Below, in pieces: positions 27,149-36,369 of a stretch of DNA of 64,000 nucleotides. A program made the translations under genes and the position numbers. Each line of letters opens with the position of its first letter. Position 1 is the first letter of the stretch. Source of the stretch: CAVQFO01 sp963711725 (lineage in GTDB: Bacteria > Pseudomonadota > Gammaproteobacteria > Nitrococcales > Aquisalimonadaceae). The notes under the pieces are model-generated. The model saw only the letters and a program-made list of their open reading frames with translations. It did not search any database and was not told the origin of the DNA. The stretch is taken from assembly GCA_963711725.1 (NCBI GenBank), contig CAVQFO010000043.1, forward strand, positions 1 through 64,000, given 5' to 3'.

Positions 27149-27174
27149 TAGACACCGACGATCATCGATAGTTC
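27149..27174 (-). promoter_or_regulatory. Candidate sigma-E autoregulatory promoter of rpoE
   Basis: On the minus strand GAACT (27170-27174) and GTCTA (27149-27153) are separated by exactly 16 nt, the spacing and sequence type of sigma-E promoters (GGAACTT, 16 bp, TCTAA). The -10 lies 45 nt upstream of the rpoE ATG. Between here and 27348 nothing else supportable was seen. Confidence 0.6.
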
Positions 27175-27347
27175 GCACCTTCCTTTGGATTGTGTTTATA
27201 TTGGGCGCCATAGGGTCCTGTGCTCGGTATCGCGAGAGAATGACCCGCGCCACCGGATCGGCAATGCAGGGCCCCGAACGGCCGCGATTTCAACGCGTCC
27301 CTTCCGGGGCATCGAGAGTATCCGATAGCCACCATTTGCTGCAACCA

Positions 27348-27518
27348 AGAGCCTGTTTCAGTAGTCAGCATGGGCCGCGTTTGAGTCGGGGCGCTCCTCT
27401 GCCGCGCCATGCCAGCGTCAGGAGCTCCTTATGTACAATGAGTACACTGCGTCGCCCCTTCCTTGCCCTGACGCCGCAGAGGAGCGCCGCGCCCATGCTG
27501 ATTACTGAAATAGGCTCT
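27348..27518. repeat. Palindromic (MITE-like) element abutting nadB
   Basis: The ends are 28-nt inverted repeats, AGAGCCTGTTTCAGTAGTCA... at 27348-27375 and its complement at 27491-27518, with two mismatches. Inside, GCGCTCCTCTGC / GCAGAGGAGCGC and CGTCAGG / CCTGACG are also inverted, centred on TGTACAATGAGTACA, so the whole 171 bp can fold into one imperfect hairpin. The right end is 2 bp from the nadB ATG. No gene is inside; apparent short frames are by-products of the palindrome. Confidence 0.75.
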
Positions 27519-27520
27519 CA

Positions 27521-29363
27521 ATGACCACCCCACCCTTGACCTATGACGTCCTGATCATCGGAAGCGGCGCGGCGGGCCTGAGCCTCGCCCTGCGCCTGCC
27601 CGAAAACGCGCGAATCGCGGTCATCTCCAAAGGCCCCCTGGCCGGAGGATCCAGCCTCTACGCTCAAGGTGGGGTCTCCGCGGTCCTGGATAAAGCCGAT
27701 TCGGTGGATTCCCACGTGGCGGACACGCTGGATGCCGGCGCCGGCCTGTCCGACCCCGACATCGCACGTTTCGTCGCATCCCACGCCGCCGACTGCATCC
27801 ATTGGCTGGTGGATCGGCGAGTCCCGTTCTCCACCGAACGGTCGGACGACGGCACCGAAACCCTGCACCTGACTCGCGAGGGCGGCCACAGCCACCGCCG
27901 CATCGTCCACGCGGCGGACGCCACCGGGCGCGCCATCGAGACCACGCTGGAAGACCTGGTGCGCAACCGGCCCAACGTGGACGTCTTTGAAAACCATGTG
28001 GCCGTGGACCTGATTACCGCCGCCCGCCTGGGTGGCGACGAAGACCGGGTGCTGGGCGCCTACATTCTCGATGCGGAAGCCGACCAGGTGCGGGTTTTTC
28101 AAGCTCGTTTCGTGACCCTGGCCACCGGCGGCGCCAGCAAGGTCTACCTGTATACCACCAATCCCGACGGCGCCACCGGCGACGGCATTGCCATGGCCTG
28201 GCGCGCGGGCTGCCGGGTGGCGAATCTGGAATTCAATCAGTTCCATCCCACCTGCCTCTATCACCCCCAGGCCAAGTCGTTCCTGATCAGCGAGGCCCTT
28301 CGCGGCGAGGGAGGCGTGTTGCGCCTGCCCGACGGCGAACGCTTCATGACCCGTTTCGACCGCCGCGGCGAACTGGCGCCCCGCGACATCGTCGCCCGCG
28401 CAATCGACCATGAAATGAAGCGCCTGGGGGCGGACTGCGTCTATCTCGACATCAGCCACCGGCCCGCCGAGTTCATTCGGTCGCATTTCCCGACCATCTA
28501 CGCCCGCTGCCTGGAATACGGATTCGACATCACGCGGGATCCGATTCCGGTGGTGCCGGCCGCGCACTATACCTGCGGCGGTGTCATGGTCGACCGCCAC
28601 GGCCGAACCGACCTACCCGGCCTCTACGCCATCGGCGAGGCATCCTACACCGGCCTGCACGGCGCCAATCGACTGGCCAGCAACTCGCTGCTCGAGTGCC
28701 TGGTGTACGCCGCCTCCGCCGCCGAGGACATCGCCGCGGTTCTCGACGGCACCTGGACGCCCTCGTCGCTGCCCGCCTGGGACGAGAGCCGCGTCACCGA
28801 TTCCGACGAACAGGTGGTGGTCAGCCACAACTGGGACGAGCTGCGCCGGTTCATGTGGGACTATGTCGGCATCGTGCGCACCGACAAACGCCTGGAGCGC
28901 GCCCACCATCGCATCGATCTGCTGATTTCGGAAATTCATGAGTACTACGGCAATTTCCGGATCACACCGGACCTGGTGGAGCTTCGCAATCTGGCCAGCT
29001 GTCGCCAAACTGATCATCGGCTGCGCCCAGGCGCGCAAGGAAAGCCGCGGCCTGCATTACACGCTGGATTACCCCAACCCAGCGGCCACCGCTGCCGGGC
29101 CCACGGTGCTCACGCCCAAACGGCCCAAACCGTTCCGCCATCTGAAACGCCAGCCGCTCCGCCGCAAGCTGATCGACTCCCGGCGAACGCTGGCGCCCAC
29201 AGCGGAGCGGCGCTACTGTTCCACGGTTTCGCCAAATCGGAACCCGTTCCCAACAGGACCCGAAGCCGGCGATGGACTTCGGCGTCCACCGCATCGCATG
29301 GCACCACCAGCGTTCGGCGCCGCCGATCCAGGCGAAGGTGGACCAGCACCAGGGGCCGGCTGA
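27521..29363 (+). CDS. nadB: L-aspartate oxidase (frameshift near the C-terminus)
   Basis: An FAD enzyme oxidising L-aspartate to iminoaspartate, the first step of NAD synthesis. FAD binding is by DVLIIGSGAAGLSLALRLP. Further motifs are SSLYAQGGVSAVL, EFNQFHPTCLY, RGEGGVLRLPDGERFM and GLHGANRLASNSLLECLV. The frame changes near 28991-29000. Deleting one C from GGCC restores ELRNLAAVAKLIIG followed by ARKESRGLHYTLDYP in the other frame. That frame runs to 29363, far beyond the usual NadB end and deep into the opposing ygfX, so the true 3' end is uncertain and may lie near 29120. No clear Shine-Dalgarno precedes the ATG. Confidence 0.88.
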
Positions 29364-29622
29364 CAAACGCCCCCACCGCGGCCCAACCCTCGGATCGCCC
29401 TTCCCGACTCTCCAACCACCAGCCGGTATCCGGCGCGTAACCCGCCTTGCCAACCGCCCGGCGGCGGCGGATCCCCAGAGCGACGGTGCCGGCCGTCAAG
29501 ACATAGCCGATGCCGACCCAGCGCATCGCCGCGGGAATGTTGACCACAAGCAGCGAAATCACCGCCACGGCGTGAGCCGTCCACCACGCCGCCGCGGTCA
29601 ACCTTGAGGGCCTGAAGATCAA
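29110..29622 (-). CDS. YgfX/CptA-like membrane protein (3' end uncertain)
   Basis: The frame begins at a TTG overlapping the sdhE stop (TTGA) and gives IFRPSRLTAAAWWTAHAVAV, two membrane helices in a hairpin (about 12-30 and 32-50), then a soluble region with GWWLESREGRSEGWAAVGAF and VPCDAVDAEVHRRLRVLLG. This fits YgfX (CptA), normally 130-150 residues and encoded next to SdhE. Here the frame continues to about 170 residues and overlaps the end of nadB by some 250 bp, so the natural stop may have been lost by a frameshift after about residue 125. Confidence 0.65.
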   Translation of the reverse strand: MIFRPSRLTAAAWWTAHAVAVISLLVVNIPAAMRWVGIGYVLTAGTVALGIRRRRAVGKAGYAPDTGWWLESREGRSEGWAAVGAFVSRPLVLVHLRLDRRRRTLVVPCDAVDAEVHRRLRVLLGTGSDLAKPWNSSAAPLWAPAFAGSRSACGGAAGVSDGGTVWAVWA

Positions 29623-29861
29623 ACTCCGTAAGGCCGGCCGATATGGCGGACCATGTCCCTGAGTTCCGCATCCTGGGGCTCTCCCCGCCCGTAGAACCAA
29701 TCCAGCAGCTGGCCGTCCTGCTCGTCCAGAAGCCGGTCGAACACCTGGCGTTGTTCCTCGTCGAGGTCGTCGAAGCCCTCGGCAAGGAATTTCTCGAGAA
29801 TGACGTCCAGTTCCTTCATCCCCCGGCGGCAGCGCCATACGAATCGTGACTTTTCACTCAT
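29619..29861 (-). CDS. sdhE: FAD assembly factor SdhE
   Basis: An 80-residue protein of the SdhE (YgfY/SDHAF2) family, which promotes covalent FAD attachment to SdhA. The family signature is the RRGMKELD stretch near residue 14, followed by LDEEQRQVFDRLLDEQDGQL and DWFYGRGEP. It follows the sdhB terminator and precedes ygfX with overlapping codons. Its presence next to sdhCDAB supports the role. Confidence 0.93.
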   Translation of the reverse strand: MSEKSRFVWRCRRGMKELDVILEKFLAEGFDDLDEEQRQVFDRLLDEQDGQLLDWFYGRGEPQDAELRDMVRHIGRPYGV

Positions 29862-29875
29862 GATTGCCGCTGTCC

Positions 29876-29903
29876 AAAAAAAACGCGCGCCTGGGGCGCG
29901 CGC
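29876..29903 (-). terminator. Intrinsic terminator after sdhB
   Basis: On the minus strand a perfect 7-bp CGCGCGC stem with a short loop is followed directly by eight T residues. It lies between sdhB and sdhE and should end most sdhCDAB transcripts, leaving sdhE-ygfX to read-through or its own promoter. Confidence 0.85.
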
Positions 29904-29935
29904 TTGTATGCAACGAAACCGAAGCCAGGCAACCG

Positions 29936-30716
29936 TTACCGCCGCGCCACCAGCATCTTCTTGATCTCCGCGATGGCCTTGGCCGGATTCAGCCCTTTGG
30001 GGCACGTCTTCGCGCAGTTCATGATGGTGTGGCAGCGATACAGTTTGAACGAGTCCTCGAGGTCGTCCAGGCGCTCGCCGGTCGCTTCGTCGCGGCTGTC
30101 CGCGATCCACCGATAGGCCTGCAGCAGCACGGCCGGGCCCAGATAGCGATCCGGATTCCACCAGTAGCTGGGGCAGCTGGTCGAGCAGCAGGCACACAGG
30201 ATGCACTCGTAGAGCCCATCCAGCTTCTCCCGGTCTTCCTTGCTCTGCAAGCGCTCCCGATCGGGCGGAACCGGCGCTCTGGGTCTGGATCCAGGGCTTG
30301 ATGGACGCATACTGCGCGTAGAAGTGCGTCATGTCCGGCACCAGATCCTTCACCACCGGCATGTGCGGCAGCGGGTAGATCCGCACGTCGCCGCGGACAT
30401 CATCGCAGGCCTTGGTGCACGCCAGGGTGTTGGTGCCGTCGATGTTCATGGCGCAGGAGCCGCAGATACCCTCGCGGCAGGAGCGGCGGAAGGTCAGCGT
30501 CGGATCGACTTCGTTCTTGATCTTGATCAGCGCGTCCAGAACCATCGGCCCGCACTTGGCCATATCGACTTCATAGGTGTCGATGCGGGGGTTCTGGCCG
30601 CTGGCCGGATCCCAACGGTAAATCTTGAAGCGCCGAACGTCCTTCGCATCGGACGATGCCTCGAAGGTCCGGCCCGTACCGACTTTCGAATTTGCGGGAA
30701 GCGTAAACTCTGCCAT
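29936..30716 (-). CDS. sdhB: Succinate dehydrogenase iron-sulfur subunit (one frameshift)
   Basis: A subunit of about 259 residues carrying the three Fe-S clusters of complex II. The 2Fe-2S motif is CREGICGSC with a later TLAC; the 4Fe-4S and 3Fe-4S motifs are CILCACCSTSCPSYWW and CHTIMNCAKTCPKGL. The first motif and the last two are in different frames. One extra base in the GCCGG run near 30269-30274 (restored: IQTQSAVPPDRERL) explains it. All ligands are intact, so the gene is probably functional. Last gene before the terminator. Confidence 0.9.
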
Positions 30717-30748
30717 CGCGTCTGTCCTCGTCGTTCTGGAAACGAAAG

Positions 30749-32541
30749 CTAGTACGTACGGGCTTTCGGCGGGAAGGACTCCACTTCTTCGGTCAGGGTC
30801 TTCATGTGCACCGGACGGAACTCGATGCCCACTTCACCCTTTTCATTGACCGAAGCCAGCGAGTGCTTCATCCAGTTGTCGTCGTCACGATCCGGGAAAT
30901 CCTCCCGGGCGTGCGCACCACGGCTCTCCTTGCGGTTGACCGCGGAACGAATGGTCGCCACCGCGCAACCCAGCAGGTTCTCCAGCTCCATGGTTTCCAC
31001 CAGGTCGGAGTTCCACACCAGGCCGCGGTCCGATACCGCGACGTCCGAGAACGAATCGTAGATCTCGGCCATTTTGTCGCAGCCTTCCTGCAGGGAATCG
31101 CCGTCGCGGAACACCGCGGCGTAGTGCTGCATGGTCCGCTGCATGCGTTGCGAATCTCGGCGGTGGGCTTGCTGCCGTTGGCATTGCGCAGCTTGTCCAG
31201 GCGCGCGAGCGCGGAGTCGCCGGCGTCCTTGGGCATGGCGCGATGCTGGAGATTGCCGTCCTTGATATGCTCGGCGGCGCGAATGGCAGCGGCCCGGCCG
31301 AACACGACCAGATCCAGCAGGGAGTTGGAACCCAGGCGGTTGGCGCCGTGAACCGACACGCAGGCCGCCTCGCCGATGGCCATGAGGCCGGGCACCACGT
31401 AGTCCGGGTTGCCGTCCTTGAGCGTCACCACCTCGCCGTGATGATTGGTGGGGATGCCGCCCATGTTGTAGTGCACGGTGGGCAGCACCGGAATCGGTTC
31501 CTTGGTCACGTCCACGCCCGAGAAGATGCGGGCCGTCTCGGCGATGCCGGGCAGACGTTCGTGAATGACCTCGGGACCCAGGTGCTCCAGATGGAGATGG
31601 ATGTGATCCTTCTCCTCGCCGACACCCCGGCCCTCGCGGATTTCCACGGTCATGGCACGGCTGACCACGTCACGCGAGGCCAGATCCTTGGCGTTGGGGG
31701 CGTAGCGCTCCATGAACCGCTCGCCTTCGGAATTGGTCAGGTAGCCGCCCTCGCCGCGCACACCCTCGGTGATCAGGCAACCGGCGCCGTAGATGCCGGT
31801 GGGGTGGAACTGCACGAATTCCATATCCTGCAGCGGCAGGCCGGCACGCAGAACCATGCCGTTGCCGTCGCCCGTGCAGGTGTGCGCGGAGGTGCAGGAG
31901 AAGTAGGCACGGCCATAACCGCCGGTGGCCAATACGGTCTCGTGGGCCTGGAAGCGATGAATGGTACCGTCGTTCAGGCTCAGGGCGATCACGCCCCGGC
32001 AGGCGCCTTCGTCGTCCATGATCAGGTCGATGGCGAAGTACTCGATGAAGAACTCCGCACGATGCGCCAGAGACTGCTGATAAAGGGTATGAAGAATAGC
32101 GTGGCCGGTGCGGTCGGCCGCGGCGCAGGTGCGCTGGGCGCGGCCCTTGCCGAAGTGCGTGGTCATGCCGCCGAAGGGACGCTGGTAGATCTTGCCTTCC
32201 TCGGTGCGGGAGAACGGGACACCGTAATGTTCCAGCTCGAGGATGGCGGGCACGGCCTCGCGGCACATGTATTCGATGGCGTCCTGGTCGCCCAGCCAGT
32301 CCGAACCCTTGACGGTGTCGTACATGTGCCAGCGCCAGTCGTCTTCGCCCATGTTGCCCAACGAAGCGCTGATGCCGCCCTGGGCCGCCACCGTGTGGCT
32401 GCGCGTGGGGAAGACCTTGGTGATGCAAGCGGTCTTCAGGCCCTTTTCCGCCATCCCGAAGGTGGCGCGCAGGCCGGCGCCGCCGGCGCCCACCACGACA
32501 ACATCGTATTTATGATCGATGATTTCGTAATCACCCGCCAT
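30749..32541 (-). CDS. sdhA: Succinate dehydrogenase flavoprotein subunit (one frameshift)
   Basis: The catalytic flavoprotein of complex II, about 597 residues once corrected. FAD binding: DVVVVGAGGAGLRATFGMA. The covalent FAD histidine is in SHTVAAQGGISASLG. Active-site motifs include EFVQFHPTGIYGAGCLITE and VHGANRLGSNSLLDLVVFG. A one-base deletion near 31144-31146 (AACGC for AACGCC) shifts the frame before MQRTMQHYAAVFRDGDSL; restoring one C gives EIRNAMQRTMQ as in homologues. This is the only event of the nine that loses a base. Confidence 0.92.
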
Positions 32542-32545
32542 CTAT

Positions 32546-32926
32546 CTAGCCTCCCAACGCAATCTTGATCACGGCGAAAATGCCGCCCAACCCCAGAACA
32601 ACGGCGGCAAACTTGGTCACCACGATAAACGTGACCTGCAGCCAGTGTGGGTGGATGTAATCCTCCCAGATGACCTGCAGGCCGAGCTGCGCGTGATGGA
32701 AGGCCATGGCCAGCAACAATACGAACAACACCGCGACCACCGGCTGTGCGACCCAGGCGTGAACCGCCTCATAGTCGGCGCCGGCATGGCTCATGATGCC
32801 GAAGATGAACCACAACACCAGCGGAATCAGTGCGACCGCGGTAAGCCGCTGGAACCACCAGTGTTCCACGCCATGCTTGGCGGCACCCAGGCCCCGCGCT
32901 TTCTTGATCGGAGTCCGATATTCCAT
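32546..32926 (-). CDS. sdhD: Succinate dehydrogenase membrane anchor subunit
   Basis: A 126-residue protein with three membrane helices (about 22-45, 58-80, 98-122). Typical features are HWWFQRLTAVALIPLVLWF and FHHAQLGLQVIWEDYIH. It anchors SdhAB and helps form the quinone site. It overlaps sdhC by one base (ATGA-type) and precedes sdhA by 4 nt. Confidence 0.92.
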   Translation of the reverse strand: MEYRTPIKKARGLGAAKHGVEHWWFQRLTAVALIPLVLWFIFGIMSHAGADYEAVHAWVAQPVVAVLFVLLLAMAFHHAQLGLQVIWEDYIHPHWLQVTFIVVTKFAAVVLGLGGIFAVIKIALGG

Positions 32927-33318
32927 TACGCACCCCCCATGGAGTAGGCGAGAATCCAGGACAGGATCGTCAGGGCCACGGCCACGGCCACCACGGTATA
33001 GGCGCTGGCCTGAGCCGTCTTCAGCTCGAAGCCCTTGCCCATGTCCCAGAACAGGTGCCGGATGCCGTTACAGAGGTGGTAGAAAACCGAGAAAGTGACG
33101 CCGAAGAGCACGATCTGGCCGATCACGCTGCCCGCGATGGCCTGGGCCGTGCCGAAGGCTTCGGGACCGCTCGCCAAAGCCACCAGCCAGTAAAAGAGGT
33201 AGATCGCGCCGAGGCTGAGAACCATGCCGGTGCCTCGATGCAGGATCGAGAGCGCCATGGTCCATTGCCACCGGTAAATCTGGAGATGGGGAGAAAGCGG
33301 TCGGTTGTCCGTTTGCAT
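32926..33318 (-). CDS. sdhC: Succinate dehydrogenase cytochrome b556 subunit
   Basis: A 130-residue, three-helix protein. The N-terminus RPLSPHLQIYRWQWTMALSI and SILHRGTGMVLSLG are typical SdhC; the heme-ligand His is in YHLCNGIRHLFWDMG. The ATG at 33318 begins MQTDNRPLS, the family start. First gene of the sdhCDAB operon. Confidence 0.93.
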   Translation of the reverse strand: MQTDNRPLSPHLQIYRWQWTMALSILHRGTGMVLSLGAIYLFYWLVALASGPEAFGTAQAIAGSVIGQIVLFGVTFSVFYHLCNGIRHLFWDMGKGFELKTAQASAYTVVAVAVALTILSWILAYSMGGA

Positions 33319-33391
33319 TGTAGCTCGCTCCGCTGTGGAACCTGTCGGTGAAGGGCGCATAAGCTAAACGCTCGCGACGCCCGATGCAAGC

Positions 33392-33419
33392 AAACCGGGC
33401 TCTGAAAAGCCCCGGTTTT
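33392..33419. other. Hairpin between the DUF1674 gene and sdhC
   Basis: AAACCGGG-CT and AGCCCCGGTTT form an imperfect GC-rich stem with a TCTGAA loop. It could terminate the short DUF1674 transcript before sdhC, but only a short T-tract follows on the minus strand. Confidence 0.45.
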
Positions 33420-33514
33420 CCCGTATAAGCCACTTGTTTTCAATCAGTTGAGAGACTCATTAAAAGCAGCCTCACAAACGGTCGGCACCCCTTGCGGGAA
33501 GGAGCGCGCCGAGC

Positions 33515-33682
33515 TCAGAAATCGCTGCAGCGTCCGTTCCGCTCCCAATCGCCGTAGCGGGTCGGTTCGGGGCCCTTGGGGCCACCTACTTCCTTTGGCC
33601 GATCCCTGGTTTCATCGGGGGAAGCCGGCGATTGCTCGTCCGACACCTCTTCCCGTTCCGCTGGTTCGCCTTTAGGACTCAT
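33515..33682 (-). CDS. DUF1674 protein (SDHAF4-like succinate dehydrogenase assembly factor)
   Basis: A 55-residue gene. Its C-terminal half reads PKEVGGPKGPEPTRYGDW and ends NGRCSDF, the exact DUF1674 signature (GGPKGPEPTRYGDWE...GRCSDF). The N-terminal half is acidic and looks disordered. Eukaryotic SDHAF4 in this family binds FAD-loaded SdhA before it joins SdhB. Its position 200 bp upstream of sdhC on the same strand supports that role here. Confidence 0.88.
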   Translation of the reverse strand: MSPKGEPAEREEVSDEQSPASPDETRDRPKEVGGPKGPEPTRYGDWERNGRCSDF

Positions 33683-33803
33683 AGGAAAGATCTCCCTCGG
33701 TAGGCGGCGGCATTATGCCACATGGTGAGCAATTACCGAAGATGGACGGTACAATGCGCGCCCAGCGTCCCCTTGAGATTCGGCAACGGAGGTCACCCCG
33801 ATC

Positions 33804-34829
33804 ATGCCCGAGACGTGGAAGCGCATCCTCGCGGACAGCCACCCTCAGTGGAACGAGAACGACGGCCTGGCCGGTTTCGGCGATCCCGAAACCGAAGAGC
33901 TGGCCCTTGAACAACAAAACTTCGTCTGCCCTCTACCGGTGATGGGCCTGATCTGGGTTGCCGGCGCGGACGCTCAGGAGTTCCTTCACAACCAGCTTAC
34001 CGCGGAGGTGCGAACCCTCGCGGAAGACGAGTGGACCTTCGCCGGCTACTGCAATCCCAAAGGCCGGCTGCTGGCCTTGTTCAAGGTGCTTCGATTCAAT
34101 GAAGGCTACCTGCTCGTGCTGCCCCGGGCACTGGTCGAATCGGTGGTTCAGCGGCTCCGCATGTTCGTCCTGCGCTCCCAGGTGGCGTTGGAGGATCTCA
34201 GCGAGGAGTACCTTCTGTTCGGCGGCGTCGGCGGACCGGCACAGACGCTTCTCGAGGAAACTGCCGGCACCCTGCCGGGCTCCGGGCGCGGCGTGGCCCG
34301 GGCGGGTGATCTGATTGTGCTGCGGGTGGGAGACGCCCCCGAGGGATTCATGACCATTGCCCCGGCCGCCGAAGCGGCGACCATATGGGAATCCCTGGCG
34401 CGGCGGATCACGCCGGTCGGCCCATCATCCTGGGCGTTGGCCGAAATCCGGAACGGACTTCCCGAGGTCCATTCCGAAACCCGGGAGGCCTTTGTGCCGC
34501 AGATGGTGAATCTGGACCTGGTGAACGGGGTCAGTTTCCAGAAGGGGTGCTATCCGGGACAGGAGATCGTCGCGCGCATGCGCTACCTCGGAACGCTGAA
34601 GCGGCGCATGTATCGAATCGCCGGCCACGGTGCCCCGCCCGCTCCGGGCAAAGACGTGCGCAGCACCGACGGGACCAAGCTGGGCACGGTGGCCGAGACT
34701 GCGCCGATCTCCCGCAATGACTGGGAGGCGCTGGCCGTATTGCAGATTGAACGGGGTGACGACGCGCCGCTGATCGACGGCGCGCCGGTGGAAGTTCTTC
34801 CGCTGCCCTACGAGGTCGCTTCGTCCTGA
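33804..34829 (+). CDS. ygfZ: Folate-binding protein YgfZ (Fe-S cluster maintenance)
   Basis: A 341-residue GcvT-like protein. The signature KGCYPGQEIVARMRYLG with the essential Cys is present near residue 247. The N-terminal domain has FLHNQLTAEVRTLAED and FAGYCNPKGRLLALFKV. YgfZ uses tetrahydrofolate in Fe-S cluster assembly or repair, including MiaB. It is divergent from the DUF1674 gene, and its 3' end overlaps that of lysS by 22 nt. Confidence 0.92.
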   Translation: MPETWKRILADSHPQWNENDGLAGFGDPETEELALEQQNFVCPLPVMGLIWVAGADAQEFLHNQLTAEVRTLAEDEWTFAGYCNPKGRLLALFKVLRFNEGYLLVLPRALVESVVQRLRMFVLRSQVALEDLSEEYLLFGGVGGPAQTLLEETAGTLPGSGRGVARAGDLIVLRVGDAPEGFMTIAPAAEAATIWESLARRITPVGPSSWALAEIRNGLPEVHSETREAFVPQMVNLDLVNGVSFQKGCYPGQEIVARMRYLGTLKRRMYRIAGHGAPPAPGKDVRSTDGTKLGTVAETAPISRNDWEALAVLQIERGDDAPLIDGAPVEVLPLPYEVASS

Positions 34830-36331
34830 GCTTCATCGTCCCCGCCCGTGGCCTCCGGGCGCATGGCGGGGAATAGCAGCACGTCACGGATGGAGGGCGC
34901 ATCGGTGAACAGCATCACCAGACGGTCAATGCCGATACCCTCCCCTGCCGTGGGCGGCAGGCCATATTCCAGGGCGCGGATATAGTCGGCGTCGTAGTGC
35001 ATGGCCTCCTCGTCACCGGCCTCTTTCTCGGCCACCTGCCGGCGAAAGCGCTCCGCCTGATCCTCGGCGTCGTTGAGCTCGGAGAAGCCGTTGGCAATCT
35101 CCCGCCCACCTACAATCAACTCGAAGCGCTCGGTCACGAACGGATCGGAATCCTTGGGCCGGGCCAGGGGCGAGACCTCCACCGGGTAGTCCGTGACGAA
35201 GGTGGGCTCGCGCAACCGGTGCTCCACCGTCTTTTCGAAGACCTCCAGCTGCAGCTTGCCCAGGCCGTAGCCGGGCTTGACGTCCACGCCGAGCCCTCGG
35301 GCGATCTCCCGCAAAGCCTCTTCGTCCTCCATCTGAGCGGCGGTAATCTTCGGGTTGTAGCGCAGCACCGAATCCTTCACGGAGATGCGTTCGAACGGCC
35401 GTTCCAGATCGTAGGATTCGCCCTGGTACGTCACCTGTGCGGCGCCGAACAGCTCCATGGCCAGGCCCCGCAGCATTTCTTCGGTCAGATCCATCAGGTC
35501 GTTGTAGTCGGCATACGCCTGATAGAACTCCAGCATGGTGAACTCCGGGTTGTGCCGGGTCGACACCCCTTCGTTCCTGAAGTTGCGGTTGATCTCGAAG
35601 ACCTTCTCGAAGCCGCCCACCACCAGGCGCTTGAGGTAGAGCTCCGGGGCGATGCGCAGGTACAGCTGCATGTCCAGCGCGTTGTGGTGGGTCATGAACG
35701 GCCGCGCGGTGGCGCCGCCGGGAATGGCCTGCATCATGGGCGTTTCCACTTCCAGGAAGCGGCGGCGGGCCAGGAAATCACGGATGTACTGAATCACGCG
35801 GCTGCGGGCCTGGAAGGTGCGCCGGGAGTCTTCGTTCATGATCAGGTCCACGTAGCGCTGGCGGTAGCGCACCTCCTGGTCCGTAAGGCCGTGGAATTTC
35901 TCCGGCAATGGCTGCAGCGACTTAGTCAGCAGCCGCACCTCGTCCACCTTCACGGACAGCTCGCCGGTCTTGGTCTTGAACAGGGTCCCGGTGCCACCAA
36001 CGATGTCGCCGACGTCCCAGCTCTTGAACTCCTGATACCGGCCTTCGGGCAGGTCGTCGCGGCGCAGGAACAACTGGATGCGGCCGCTCATGTCCTGAAC
36101 GTGGGTGAAACTCGCCTTGCCCATGACCCGCTTGGCCATCATCCGCCCGGCCACGGACACCCGAACCGGATCGGCCTCCAGTTCTTCGTTGGTTTTCCCG
36201 CCGTAGTCCTTGAGCAGATCCTCCGCCAGGCTGTCCCGCCGGAAATCGTTGGGGAACGCGTTGCCGCGCTCGCGGAGTGCCGTGAGTTTTTCCCGGCGCT
36301 GGGCGATGAGCTTGTTGTCTTCTGTGGTCAT
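34808..36331 (-). CDS. lysS: Lysyl-tRNA synthetase (class II)
   Basis: A 507-residue class II synthetase. The N-terminal OB-fold anticodon domain (VSVAGRMMAKRVMGKASF) precedes the catalytic core: motif 2 in FEINRNFRNEGVSTRHNPEF and motif 3 in GEGIGIDRLVMLFTDAPSIR. The ATG at 36331 is the conserved start. It is 38 nt after prfB, the common prfB-lysS pair. Confidence 0.96.
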   Translation of the reverse strand: MTTEDNKLIAQRREKLTALRERGNAFPNDFRRDSLAEDLLKDYGGKTNEELEADPVRVSVAGRMMAKRVMGKASFTHVQDMSGRIQLFLRRDDLPEGRYQEFKSWDVGDIVGGTGTLFKTKTGELSVKVDEVRLLTKSLQPLPEKFHGLTDQEVRYRQRYVDLIMNEDSRRTFQARSRVIQYIRDFLARRRFLEVETPMMQAIPGGATARPFMTHHNALDMQLYLRIAPELYLKRLVVGGFEKVFEINRNFRNEGVSTRHNPEFTMLEFYQAYADYNDLMDLTEEMLRGLAMELFGAAQVTYQGESYDLERPFERISVKDSVLRYNPKITAAQMEDEEALREIARGLGVDVKPGYGLGKLQLEVFEKTVEHRLREPTFVTDYPVEVSPLARPKDSDPFVTERFELIVGGREIANGFSELNDAEDQAERFRRQVAEKEAGDEEAMHYDADYIRALEYGLPPTAGEGIGIDRLVMLFTDAPSIRDVLLFPAMRPEATGGDDEAQDEATS

Positions 36332-36369
36332 GCGTGGTTGTCGTCCGCTTGGTCGGTTTTCGGGTCGGC

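Noticed and set aside
27009..27524. 171-codon plus-strand frame running from inside rpoE to nadB
   Set aside because: It crosses rpoE antisense, the promoter and the palindromic element; no conserved sequence.
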